Source: Comamonas sp009360615 (GTDB lineage Bacteria > Pseudomonadota > Gammaproteobacteria > Burkholderiales > Burkholderiaceae_C). From it: a stretch of 64,000 nt of DNA. Both the position numbers and the translations under genes were made by a program. How positions within the stretch are numbered: position 1 is the first letter of the stretch; each line of letters opens with the position of its first letter. The stretch is taken from NCBI RefSeq assembly GCF_035784015.1, contig NZ_JALKOW010000002.1; one strand, 5' to 3'. Shown piece by piece: positions 56,887-64,000 of the stretch. The notes beneath the pieces were generated by a model, which saw only the letters and a list, made by a program, of their open reading frames with translations, did not search any database and was not told the origin of the DNA.

Positions 56887-57203
56887 GTGAATCTCTCTGG
56901 AGCACGGGGTGGGCATACGATGCCCTGGTTGACTTGCAGGCGTCTGCCGACGCTGCCCATTGCCGGGACACGACGCTATTCCGGACATTGCGCTGCCAGG
57001 ACTTTGCGTGTGCCACGTCAGCGTGCACATCAGGCAGCCTGCGGTGCAGGGACGATTGTATTTGGGCGGCCCTGTCTTTGCGGATGCCGGTGACGGATGA
57101 CCTTCTGGCAGGTGCCGGCGCATTACCCCAGGTTACAAGTGACGCGACTTTCATGCGGCAGCTCACGCCCCTTGCAGCGATGCCGTTGGGGTAAGATGGC
57201 GCC

Positions 57204-57282
57204 GCGCTCCGGGGTGCACGCCAGTGCTGAGATCTACACCCGCGAACTTGACCCGGTTCATACCGGCGGAAGAAGAGCTTGC
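57204..57282 (+). promoter_or_regulatory. TPP riboswitch (THI element)
   Basis: Sequence features in order: P1 strand GCTC (57206-57209), CGGGGTG, short P3 hairpin GCAC-GCCA-GTGC, the invariant CTGAGA (57227-57232), CACCCG closing P2, then GAACTTGACCCGGTTCATACC-type P4/P5 with CCGG/CCGG hairpin, GCGGAAGAAG and GAGC closing P1. Against the consensus ACCTGA...TAGGGAA, this copy has ACTTGA...GAAGAA, a compensatory change in P4. It lies 80 bases before the luxE-like start, so it controls the LuxE/LuxC/ABC/SDR operon. Confidence 0.9.
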
Positions 57283-57323
57283 AAGCTGACCCCAGGGCAG
57301 TGCGTTCTCGCATGGTCAGCAAG

Positions 57324-57355
57324 CCTTCGGAGCACGATGTCCCCGCTCTCGAAGG
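57324..57355 (+). promoter_or_regulatory. Shine-Dalgarno-sequestering hairpin of the riboswitch
   Basis: CCTTCGGAGC (57324-57333) pairs with GCTC-T-CGAAGG (57345-57355) with one bulged T. The paired GAAGGA is the ribosome site before ATG 57362. Competing pairings GCTTGC/GCAAGC (57277-57282 with 57319-57324) and GCTGACC/GGTCAGC (57285-57291 with 57314-57320) could open it, giving translational control by TPP. Confidence 0.7.
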
Positions 57356-57361
57356 AATTTC

Positions 57362-58456
57362 ATGGACAAGGCCGCTTCGCTCGTCGCCGATCTGCTTGCT
57401 TTCATTGCAATGGAAGACTGCACCGACGATCAGTTCAACCAACTCGCCCTGCGCCTTTTCGCCTACCAGTATGAATGCAATGCACCGTTTCGCAGCTTTT
57501 GCCAGCGACGCGGCGCCACGCTGCGCAATGTCAGGAGCTGGCGCGATGTTCCGGCGGTGCCCATCGATGCCTTCAAGGCGATGGAGCTGCGCAGCGAGCC
57601 GCCGTCGCCCGCAGAGCGCGTATTCATGACCAGCGGCACCACGGGCCGGGCGGCACGTGGACGGCATTTCCATCCGCAGCTCGATGTCTACGACCTGTCC
57701 ATGAAGCGCTATTTCGCCCGACGTTTCATGCAGGGGATGGAGCGCATGCCCATGGGCATTCTGTTTCCCGATGAGCAGGCCATGCCCCATTCCTCGCTGG
57801 CCCACTATCTGGCACTGGCCCGGTCCGAATTTGGCTCGGCCGGCAGCCGCTACTACCTGAACTCGGAAGGGCTGGACATGCCGGCCCTGTGTGCAGCGCT
57901 GGAGGAGTCCGAGCGCAGCGGCCAGCCGTTTGCCCTGCTGGGCGCGAGCTTCAGCCTGGTCCATGTGATGGATGCCCTGCGTGAACAGGGCCGCAGCTTC
58001 CGCCTGCCTGCAGGCAGCCGCGTACTGGATACGGGCGGCTACAAGGGTCAGTCGCGCGAGCTTCCTCTTGAGCAGTTCTATGCCGAGCTCTCGCAACTGC
58101 TGGGCGTGCCGCGCAGCCTGTGCATCAATATGTATGGCATGACGGAGCTGAGCACCCAGTTCTACGACGATGGCAATGCGGTGTTGCCTTCGGTCAAGTC
58201 CGGTCCGCACTGGATTCGCTCGCGTCTGGTCGAGCCGATCACCGGCCGGGATGTGGCGGCCGGCGAGCGCGGCATTCTGGTGCATTGCGACCTGGCCAAC
58301 TACAACGCGGTGACCACCATACTGACCGAGGATGTGGGCCTGTGGGCCGGCGCGCAGGAAAAAGACGGCTTCTTGCTGCTCGGGCGGGCCGAGGGCGCCG
58401 CCGCCAAGGGATGCTCGCTGGCGGTGGAAGAGTTTGTGAAAGCTGCCGGCGCATGA
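57362..58456 (+). CDS. LuxE-like acyl ligase (acyl-protein synthetase)
   Basis: A 364-residue adenylate-forming enzyme of the LuxE/acyl-protein synthetase family. The ATP loop is FMTSGTTGRAARG (about residue 90), followed by LDTGGYKGQSREL and the NMYGMTELSTQFYD motif. Near the C-terminus a Cys in KGCSLAVEEFV (about residue 351) corresponds to the acyl-accepting Cys of LuxE. It activates a carboxylic acid and holds it as a thioester for the LuxC partner. The TPP riboswitch precedes it, and the end overlaps the next gene (ATGA at 58453). No luciferase genes are present. Confidence 0.88.
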   Translation: MDKAASLVADLLAFIAMEDCTDDQFNQLALRLFAYQYECNAPFRSFCQRRGATLRNVRSWRDVPAVPIDAFKAMELRSEPPSPAERVFMTSGTTGRAARGRHFHPQLDVYDLSMKRYFARRFMQGMERMPMGILFPDEQAMPHSSLAHYLALARSEFGSAGSRYYLNSEGLDMPALCAALEESERSGQPFALLGASFSLVHVMDALREQGRSFRLPAGSRVLDTGGYKGQSRELPLEQFYAELSQLLGVPRSLCINMYGMTELSTQFYDDGNAVLPSVKSGPHWIRSRLVEPITGRDVAAGERGILVHCDLANYNAVTTILTEDVGLWAGAQEKDGFLLLGRAEGAAAKGCSLAVEEFVKAAGA

Positions 58457-59919
58457 GCGGAAAGTCCAAGGCACACCGCATCAAGGCCGGCTATCTGCCG
58501 GGCCTGGGCGACGACGAAGTGCAGTGGCAGACGCTGGACTTCGAGTCCCGGGTCGGCCAGGTGCTGGAAGTCAGCGTTCCCGTGCTGACGGCACCGCAGA
58601 TGCAGGCACTGGCCATTCGCGTGCGCGATGCAGCGGCCACCCATCTGCGTCCCATGCCGGTGGCCGAGATCATCGATGCCATTGATCGGGCCGTGTCCCG
58701 CCTGCTGGATCGCCAGGACATCTATCGCCAGCAGGCCGAAGCCTGGCTGCCCGTGGTCAGCGGTTATGACGCGGATATGGTGAGGCTGGGGCTGACGGGA
58801 TTTTTCAAGACCTTTCGGGCGGCTCAGCTCAAGCGCTTTGTGGCTGAGGATTTTGCCAACCCGGGCGTGCTCGACGGCTTCCAACCGGCGGCCAAAGGCG
58901 GAGCGGTGCGGGCTTTCGGCCCGGATCTGCTCGTGCATAGCTGGGCTGGCAACGTGCCCGCGCTGTCGCTGTGGAGCCTGGTCTGCGGCTTGCTGGTCAA
59001 GGCCCCTGCGATCGGCAAGCTGGCCAGTGCCGAGCCCCTGTTCGCGGGATGGTTTGCACGCCTGCTGGCGGAGGTTCACCCGCCGCTGGCCGATTGCCTG
59101 GCTGTGGTCTGGTGGCGCGGTGGTGGCGGCGAGGCGGCCGACGCGCTCTATGCCCGGGCCGATACGGTGCTGGCCTATGGCGGCAACCAGACGCTGGAGG
59201 CGCTGCGCGGCCGGCTGCCCGTGACGACGCGCTTTTTGCCTCATGGCCATAAGCTGGGCTTTGGCCTGATCGGTGCGCAGGCGCTGGATACGCTCAAGGC
59301 TCCTGGCATGGCAAGGCTGGCCGCCTGGGACGTGATGCGCTACGACCAGCAGGGTTGTTATTCGCCCCATGTGTTCTATGTTCAGCGGGGCGGGGCCGTC
59401 TCGCCGCGTGCGTTTGCCGACTATCTGGCGGCCGAGCTGAGCAATCTGCAGCGACGATTCCCGCGCCGCGCACTGGATCTGGATGAGGGGGCCGCGCTGG
59501 CCCGCTGGCAGCAAGGCATGGAGTGGGGGGGGGACTCCCATCAACTGCTGGGGCCTGTGGACGCGCCCTGGAGTGTGGCCTACAGCGAGAGTCTCCAGCC
59601 ACTGGCACCGACCGCGCTGTACCGCACGATTGCCGTGGTGGCGGTGGACCGGCTCGATGCCGTGCTGCCGGTGGTGGCTGCTCAGCGTGACTATCTGCAG
59701 ACCGCCGGTCTGGCGGCCGGCCCCGAGGAGCTGTACCGCCTTGCCGGGCTGCTGGGCGCGGCTGGCGTCACGCGCATCAGCGCCATTGGCTCCATGAGCA
59801 CGCCCGAGGCGGGCTGGCACCACGACGGGCGCTTCAACCTGCTGGACCTGGTGCGTATGACGGAGATCGAACAATCGGCTGAGCTGGCGGCCCAGTCGCT
59901 GGCCGCTTATGCGGACTGA
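58453..59919 (+). CDS. LuxC-like acyl reductase
   Basis: A 488-residue protein of the LuxC acyl-CoA reductase family, an aldehyde dehydrogenase relative. The N-terminal LPGLGDDEVQWQTLDF is followed by nucleotide-binding features, and the conserved catalytic Cys is in YDQQGCYSPHVFYV (about residue 310), matching the LuxC active site. It reduces the LuxE-bound acyl thioester to the aldehyde with NADPH. It is coupled to the ligase gene upstream by ATGA. In fatty-acid reductase complexes LuxC and LuxE work as a pair. Confidence 0.87.
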   Translation: MSGKSKAHRIKAGYLPGLGDDEVQWQTLDFESRVGQVLEVSVPVLTAPQMQALAIRVRDAAATHLRPMPVAEIIDAIDRAVSRLLDRQDIYRQQAEAWLPVVSGYDADMVRLGLTGFFKTFRAAQLKRFVAEDFANPGVLDGFQPAAKGGAVRAFGPDLLVHSWAGNVPALSLWSLVCGLLVKAPAIGKLASAEPLFAGWFARLLAEVHPPLADCLAVVWWRGGGGEAADALYARADTVLAYGGNQTLEALRGRLPVTTRFLPHGHKLGFGLIGAQALDTLKAPGMARLAAWDVMRYDQQGCYSPHVFYVQRGGAVSPRAFADYLAAELSNLQRRFPRRALDLDEGAALARWQQGMEWGGDSHQLLGPVDAPWSVAYSESLQPLAPTALYRTIAVVAVDRLDAVLPVVAAQRDYLQTAGLAAGPEELYRLAGLLGAAGVTRISAIGSMSTPEAGWHHDGRFNLLDLVRMTEIEQSAELAAQSLAAYAD

Positions 59920-59935
59920 GGGAGTGGACACAGCC

Positions 59936-60682
59936 GTGGCATTCATGGAGTTCAAGCAGGCCCGCTTCAGCTACCCGGATCGAGCGCCCGTGGTGGATGG
60001 CGTGGACTGGCAGATCGGGGCCGGGGAGTTTCACTGCCTGCTGGGTCGCAGCGGCTGCGGCAAGACCACGCTGCTCAAGCTGGCGGCAGGCCTGCTCCGC
60101 CCTCAGGCGGGGCATGTCCTGCTGCGCGGCAGCGAACTGGCGGCGCCGGGGCCGCAGCTGGGCTTTATGTTTCAGGCACCGACCCTGCTTGACTGGCATA
60201 CGGTGATCGACAATGTGCTGCTGCCCGTGTCGCTGCAGCGCAAACCCACGCAGCAGGATCAGCAGGCGGCCATGCAGTTGCTGGCGCAACTGGGTCTTGC
60301 CGCCCATGCCCTGCTTTACCCGGGTCAGCTGTCCGGCGGACAGCAAAGTCGCGTGGCGCTGGCGCGCGCCCTGATTCTGGAGCCACCGCTACTGTTGCTC
60401 GACGAGCCTTTTGCAGCACTGGATGCCATCACGCGTGCCGAGCTGCAGGACGATCTGCTTCATACCTGCCATCGGCATGGCACGACGGTGCTGTTCGTTA
60501 CCCACGATATCAACGAGGCCGTCTATCTGGGCGACCGCATCGCACTCATGCATGGCGGCCGCATCGTGGACGACTGGTCGATCGAGCTGCCAGAGCCGCG
60601 CCAGCAGAGCATGCGCCACGGTGCGGCATTCAACGACTATTGCGCCCGGGTGCGCACTTCCATGGACCGGGGTCGCGCATGA
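59936..60682 (+). CDS. ABC transporter ATP-binding protein, ThiZ/SsuB/TauB type
   Basis: An ATPase of about 248 residues. Walker A is LGRSGCGKTTLLK, Q-loop MFQAPTLLDWHTVIDNV, signature LSGGQQSRVALARALI, Walker B LLLLDEPFAALD, and H-loop FVTHDINEAVYLGDR. This subgroup serves sulfonate, nitrate, riboflavin and thiamine-pyrimidine importers. GTG 59936 has GAGGGAG at 59918-59924; ATG 59945 and ATG 59909 are alternatives. It ends in an ATGA overlap with the permease. Confidence 0.9.
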   Translation: MAFMEFKQARFSYPDRAPVVDGVDWQIGAGEFHCLLGRSGCGKTTLLKLAAGLLRPQAGHVLLRGSELAAPGPQLGFMFQAPTLLDWHTVIDNVLLPVSLQRKPTQQDQQAAMQLLAQLGLAAHALLYPGQLSGGQQSRVALARALILEPPLLLLDEPFAALDAITRAELQDDLLHTCHRHGTTVLFVTHDINEAVYLGDRIALMHGGRIVDDWSIELPEPRQQSMRHGAAFNDYCARVRTSMDRGRA

Positions 60683-61467
60683 GCTGCTGGTCGAACAAGA
60701 CACATTGGCTGTCTGCCTCGCTGTTGATCGCCGTGCTCGCGATATGGGAGCTGGCTGCGAAGCAGTTCGGCTTGTCGGCTCTGGTGCTGCCTGCGCCGTC
60801 GGGGGTGGCGCTGTCGCTGTGGTCAGGTCTGGCATCCGGCTACTTCTGGCCGCATCTCTGGGCGACCTTGCAGGCCTTGCTGCTGGGGCTTTTCGTCGGC
60901 AGCGTCGTGGGGCTGCTGGCCGGCATGGTGCTGGCCGAGTCCGAGTTGCTGGAGCGCGTGCTCAAACCCTATGTCGTGGTCAGTCAGGTCGTGCCCAAGC
61001 TGGCCCTGGCCCCATTGTTTGTCCTGTGGTTCGGCTTCGGCATGCTGCCGACGGTGCTGATCACGGCGATGATCTGCTTTTTTCCTTTGATGGAGAACAC
61101 GCTGACCGGCCTGAGGCAGGTCGATACCCAGCGCCTGCAGCTGTTTCGAATGCTGGGAGCAACACGTCTGCAGACCTTGATGCGCCTGAAGCTGCCGGCG
61201 GGGCTGCCCACGATTCTGGCCGGGCTGCGCGTGGCTTCTGTGCTGGCGCTGGTCGGTGCCGTGGTGGCCGAGTTCATGGGAGCCAGCCAGGGCCTGGGTG
61301 CGGTGGTCATTGCGGCCCAGGGAATGATGGATACCGCGCTGATGTTTGCGGCGCTGGTGCTGATTGCCGCCTTGGGCCTGGTGCTGTATCAAGCCTGCCT
61401 TGTTCTGGAGCGCCGCTTGCTTCGCCACCATCACTTTTCAACCTCGCAGCCGGGCACCCGGGCCTGA
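60679..61467 (+). CDS. ABC transporter permease, ThiX-type
   Basis: A 262-residue permease with about six helices. The EAA-type loop is RMLGATRLQTLMRLKLPAGLPTILAGLRVAS. It begins after a short cytoplasmic N-terminus (MSCWSNKTHWLSASLL). It overlaps the ATPase by four bases and precedes the binding protein, the layout of ThiXYZ-like importers. Confidence 0.9.
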   Translation: MSCWSNKTHWLSASLLIAVLAIWELAAKQFGLSALVLPAPSGVALSLWSGLASGYFWPHLWATLQALLLGLFVGSVVGLLAGMVLAESELLERVLKPYVVVSQVVPKLALAPLFVLWFGFGMLPTVLITAMICFFPLMENTLTGLRQVDTQRLQLFRMLGATRLQTLMRLKLPAGLPTILAGLRVASVLALVGAVVAEFMGASQGLGAVVIAAQGMMDTALMFAALVLIAALGLVLYQACLVLERRLLRHHHFSTSQPGTRA

Positions 61468-61489
61468 CTGCCTCTTCACACCATTTGTC

Positions 61490-62488
61490 ATGCACCTCAG
61501 CAACCAGACTTCGTTCATCTCCCGCCGCAGCCTGCTCGGCGCCTGTGCCGGCCTGAGCGGCCTTGCCATGACCGGCACCAGCATGGCGGTGCCTCTGCAG
61601 GGCAAGATCCGCCTGGCGGGCTGGAGCAAGCCCATCAGCGAGATCACCAATCTCCTGGTCGAACCCGAGAAGGGCTTTTTCAAGTCGAATGGCGTGGAGC
61701 TGGCCTATCTGCCCGGCGCGGGGGGCGGCGATGCGATCCGCAATATCCTCAGCGGCCAGGCGGATGTGGCATTCACCGACCCCGGCTCCTTCTTCATGGC
61801 GCTGGACAAGGGCGAGAAGCTGGTGGCGATCTACGATATCTATCCGCAGAACGTGTTCAACGTGGTCTCGCTCAAGTCTTCGGGCATTCGCAAGCCCGCT
61901 GACCTCAAGGGCAAGAAGATCGGCGTCTACAGCCTTGCCAGCGGAACGCGCCAGAACCTGCTGGTGATGCTGCATCAGGCCGGCCTCAAGGAGACCGATG
62001 TGAGCATTGTCGTGACCGGTCTGCTCAACTTTGCTCCCTTGATGCAGGGGCAGGTGGACGCCACGGCCGCCACGGATACCGGCCTGGCCGTGGGGCTGCG
62101 CAAGGGCATGGGCGAAGTCAATGTGATGCAGGTCAGCGACCACCTCAATATGTCCAGCGACATGTTTGTGGTGCGCGAGGAGGTATTCCTGCAGAAGAAG
62201 GACTTGCTCAAGGCTTTCGTCAAGGGCTATCGCGAAAGCGCCGCCTGGATGATGGCGAACCCCGAGGAGGCCTCGGTGCTGGCCAGCAAATATGCCATCG
62301 ATGGCACGCGCCGCGACATCAATCTGGACGTGATACGCCTGCGCAATGCCGCCTCCATGCCGGCAGTCCAGGGTCAGCCGCTGGGCAGTTTCGATATGGT
62401 CGCGCTGCAAAAGGGTGCCGATGCCTACCGGGCGCTGGGCATGGTGCAGCGTCAGATCAAGGTGTCGGATGTGGTGGTTGCGCTTTAA
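61490..62488 (+). CDS. Periplasmic substrate-binding protein, NMT1/ThiY-like
   Basis: A 332-residue binding protein. The N-terminus has a twin-arginine signal (SRRSLLGACAGLSG). The fold is that of NMT1/THI5-like proteins: KIRLAGWSKPISEITNLLVEPEKGFF, then GAGGGDAIRNILSGQADVAF and IYPQNVFNVVSLKSSGIRKPADLKGKKIGVY. It lies directly downstream of the ABC permease and is the substrate selector of the importer. A pyrimidine- or thiazole-related ligand is inference from the riboswitch. Confidence 0.88.
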   Translation: MHLSNQTSFISRRSLLGACAGLSGLAMTGTSMAVPLQGKIRLAGWSKPISEITNLLVEPEKGFFKSNGVELAYLPGAGGGDAIRNILSGQADVAFTDPGSFFMALDKGEKLVAIYDIYPQNVFNVVSLKSSGIRKPADLKGKKIGVYSLASGTRQNLLVMLHQAGLKETDVSIVVTGLLNFAPLMQGQVDATAATDTGLAVGLRKGMGEVNVMQVSDHLNMSSDMFVVREEVFLQKKDLLKAFVKGYRESAAWMMANPEEASVLASKYAIDGTRRDINLDVIRLRNAASMPAVQGQPLGSFDMVALQKGADAYRALGMVQRQIKVSDVVVAL

Positions 62489-62637
62489 ATCTTCCCCTGA
62501 GGCGCGCTGCCCAGGTGGCCCCGCGCCATCCCCCACTTCCTGCGAGAGGGTGACGACTGCACGCTGCCGGTCCGCCAAGGTCTTGTCTGCTGTCTCTCGC
62601 AGGGGCCCTCCCATTGCCTGAGCGGAAAATCGTGAAT

Positions 62638-63435
62638 ATGAATCAGTCTTCTTCCATGGGCCTGCGCGGCAAGGTGGTGCTGGTGACGGGTGCCGGCCGC
62701 GGCATCGGCGCGGCGATCGCCCTGGCGTTTGCGCGCGAGGGCGCGACGGTGGCCGTCAACTACCTGTCCAACGACGAGGCGGCAGCCGGCACCGTAGATG
62801 CCTGCCTGGCTGCGGGCAAGGACTCGGGCGGCGATGCCTGGGCGGTCAAGGCCGATGTGGGCTCGCCAGAGGCCGTGCAGAGCATGGTGGACAGCATCGT
62901 GCGCGATGCCGGTGGCATCGACATCGTGGTCAACAACGCCTTCAGACCCTATGTTTTCGACCCGGAGCGCCGCAGCCGGTTTGACGATCTGCAATGGTCG
63001 GACTATCAGGCCCAGTTCGACGGTGCCGTGGGGGCAAGCTTCAATGTCTGTCGTGCGGTGCTGCCACTGATGCGCCAGCGTGCGCGCGGCAGCATTGTCA
63101 ATATCGTCAGCAACCTGGTGGAGCAGCCTGTCGTCGCCTATCACGACTACACGACATCCAAGGGGGCTTTGCTGGCCTTCAGCCGGAATCTGGCCAGCGA
63201 GCTGGGGCCGGTGGGCATCCGCGTCAACTGCGTGGCGCCCGGACTGGTCTATCCCACCCAGGGCACGCAGGGCAGCAAGGAGTCTTTTCGGGAATCATTG
63301 ATGGCGGCCACCCCGCTGCGCCGGCTGGCGCGGCCCGAGGATGTGGCTGGGCCGGTGTTGTTTCTGGCGTCGGAACTCAGCGGCTTCATGACCGGGCAGC
63401 TGTTGCTGGTCGACGGCGGTCTGGTGATGCGCTGA
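62638..63435 (+). CDS. Short-chain dehydrogenase/reductase
   Basis: A 265-residue oxidoreductase. Cofactor motif TGAGRGIGAAIALAFA, NNAFRPY, catalytic Ser in IVNIVSNLVE, and Tyr/Lys in YTTSKGAL, with the C-terminal TGQLLLVDGG. ATG 62638 is used; GTG 62632 and TTG 62614 also exist. It follows the binding protein by about 150 bases on the same strand, so it may be the last gene of the riboswitch operon. As an aldehyde reductase it would complete an acid-to-alcohol route. Confidence 0.85.
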   Translation: MNQSSSMGLRGKVVLVTGAGRGIGAAIALAFAREGATVAVNYLSNDEAAAGTVDACLAAGKDSGGDAWAVKADVGSPEAVQSMVDSIVRDAGGIDIVVNNAFRPYVFDPERRSRFDDLQWSDYQAQFDGAVGASFNVCRAVLPLMRQRARGSIVNIVSNLVEQPVVAYHDYTTSKGALLAFSRNLASELGPVGIRVNCVAPGLVYPTQGTQGSKESFRESLMAATPLRRLARPEDVAGPVLFLASELSGFMTGQLLLVDGGLVMR

Positions 63436-63469
63436 GCAGGGGGCTGCAGGACGTGCTGCCCGTCTGGCC

Positions 63470-63895
63470 TTACTGTCTGGCGGTTGCCTGGGCGTGATCG
63501 ATCGCATCGATGATGGCCACGCCAGTCTGCTGGACGCCGGGAGCGCTGAAGCCGGGACCGGGCGTGACGGCCGGGTGGCTGAGCAGCTTCTCGGCCATGC
63601 TCGGCGGCGCAGCAGGCGCTGGCGAGCTGGCCGTTGCGGGTACGGATTGGCTGGCGGCAGGCTTGGCTGCGGCCTGCTCGGTGGAGTCCAGATAGTCGTT
63701 GTAGCGTTTGTAGGCCTGACGCTCGCTGCGAGTCTGTTCCTGCTGCTGCTGCGAATGCTTGAAATATCGATAGGCGACCGTGCCCAGAACCAGCGCTGCC
63801 ACCAGAAATGCGGCAATGGCGGTGAGGACGAGGTTTTCGTCGGAGCGCTGGGGCGCCTGACGGACGGCTGAGGACTTGGGAATGGAAGCTGGCAT
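63470..63895 (-). CDS. Single-pass membrane protein of unknown function
   Basis: A 141-residue protein with one transmembrane helix at about 23-45 (LVLTAIAAFLVAALVLGTVAYRYF), then a Gln/Glu-rich charged region and a long Ala/Pro-rich tail. I do not recognise a family. ATG 63895 is the first standard start after the frame opens; GTG 63907 is also possible. It is on the strand opposite to the SDR gene and convergent with it. Confidence 0.6.
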   Translation of the reverse strand: MPASIPKSSAVRQAPQRSDENLVLTAIAAFLVAALVLGTVAYRYFKHSQQQQEQTRSERQAYKRYNDYLDSTEQAAAKPAASQSVPATASSPAPAAPPSMAEKLLSHPAVTPGPGFSAPGVQQTGVAIIDAIDHAQATARQ

Positions 63896-64000
63896 CTGAG
63901 CAAACACATCCGAGCCAAAGGGGACTCGGACCTGAAAGGGTTCGAACTGTTTTCAGCGTATCAAAAACAGCGGGTTCAGGGAGTCAGATCGGCATTTTCA

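Noticed and set aside
56887..57203. Cobalamin or second TPP riboswitch in the leader of the minus-strand receptor
   Set aside because: I looked for the B12-box and for CTGAGA on the minus strand and found neither.
57362..59919. Bioluminescence (lux) operon
   Set aside because: luxC- and luxE-like genes are present but luxA, luxB and luxD are not, and the regulation is by a TPP riboswitch.

Overview
The window reads as a high-GC betaproteobacterial chromosome segment, most likely Comamonadaceae and plausibly Comamonas (C. testosteroni-like). This is inferred from gene content: several FecI/FecR-controlled TonB receptors, the DUF3649-PepSY-DUF3325 iron cassette, Bug-type (TTT) periplasmic binding proteins, IspD/IspF next to Mfd, an OmpR/EnvZ-like pair, and DUF1329/DUF1254 genes. 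No phage, insertion sequence, CRISPR array or rRNA was seen.

Layout. 1-545: start of a membrane sensor cut by the window edge. 1.0-7.6 kb: an iron-uptake module with a Fur box, FecI-type sigma factor, FecR-type anti-sigma factor, hydroxamate-type TonB receptor, DUF3649, PepSY membrane protein and DUF3325. 7.8-12.1 kb (minus): an Ala-rich envelope protein, an FMN reductase, SerB, a Bug protein and a membrane permease-like protein. 12.2-25.8 kb: mostly housekeeping genes (Mfd, IspD, IspF, a GFA-family protein, an OmpR/EnvZ-like pair, a SIMPL protein, 3-hydroxybutyrate dehydrogenase, an alpha/beta hydrolase coupled to RelA, tRNA-Val). 26.2-30.4 kb (minus): a second FecI-FecR-receptor module (IutA-like) under an almost identical Fur box. 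30.6-37.4 kb: LysR/Bug/flavin monooxygenase, then an orotate phosphoribosyltransferase-amidohydrolase pair beside another LysR. 37.5-39.7 kb: a BigR-YeeE/YedE-persulfide dioxygenase divergon for sulfide stress. 39.7-44.2 kb: an alkylsulfatase-like/DUF1254/DUF1329 operon preceded by three CTAG-N10-CTAG elements. 45.3-48.5 kb: the methionine importer MetN-MetI and MetQ with a small OB-like protein between them. 48.7-54.1 kb (minus): BioM-BioN-BioY biotin importer co-transcribed with an acyl-CoA ligase, a thiolase-like protein lacking its second catalytic cysteine, and a nitroreductase. 54.8-56.9 kb: a YncD/PqqU-like receptor for PQQ.

The most striking part is 57.2-63.4 kb. A well-formed TPP riboswitch, followed by a hairpin that buries the Shine-Dalgarno sequence, precedes a tightly overlapping gene set: LuxE-like acyl ligase, LuxC-like acyl reductase, a ThiXYZ-type ABC importer (ATPase, permease, NMT1-like binding protein) and a short-chain dehydrogenase. 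There is no luciferase. I infer a thiamine-repressed salvage route in which an imported carboxylic acid related to a thiamine moiety is activated, reduced to the aldehyde and then to the alcohol, so that it re-enters thiamine synthesis. The riboswitch and the gene families are visible in the sequence; the substrate is a hypothesis.
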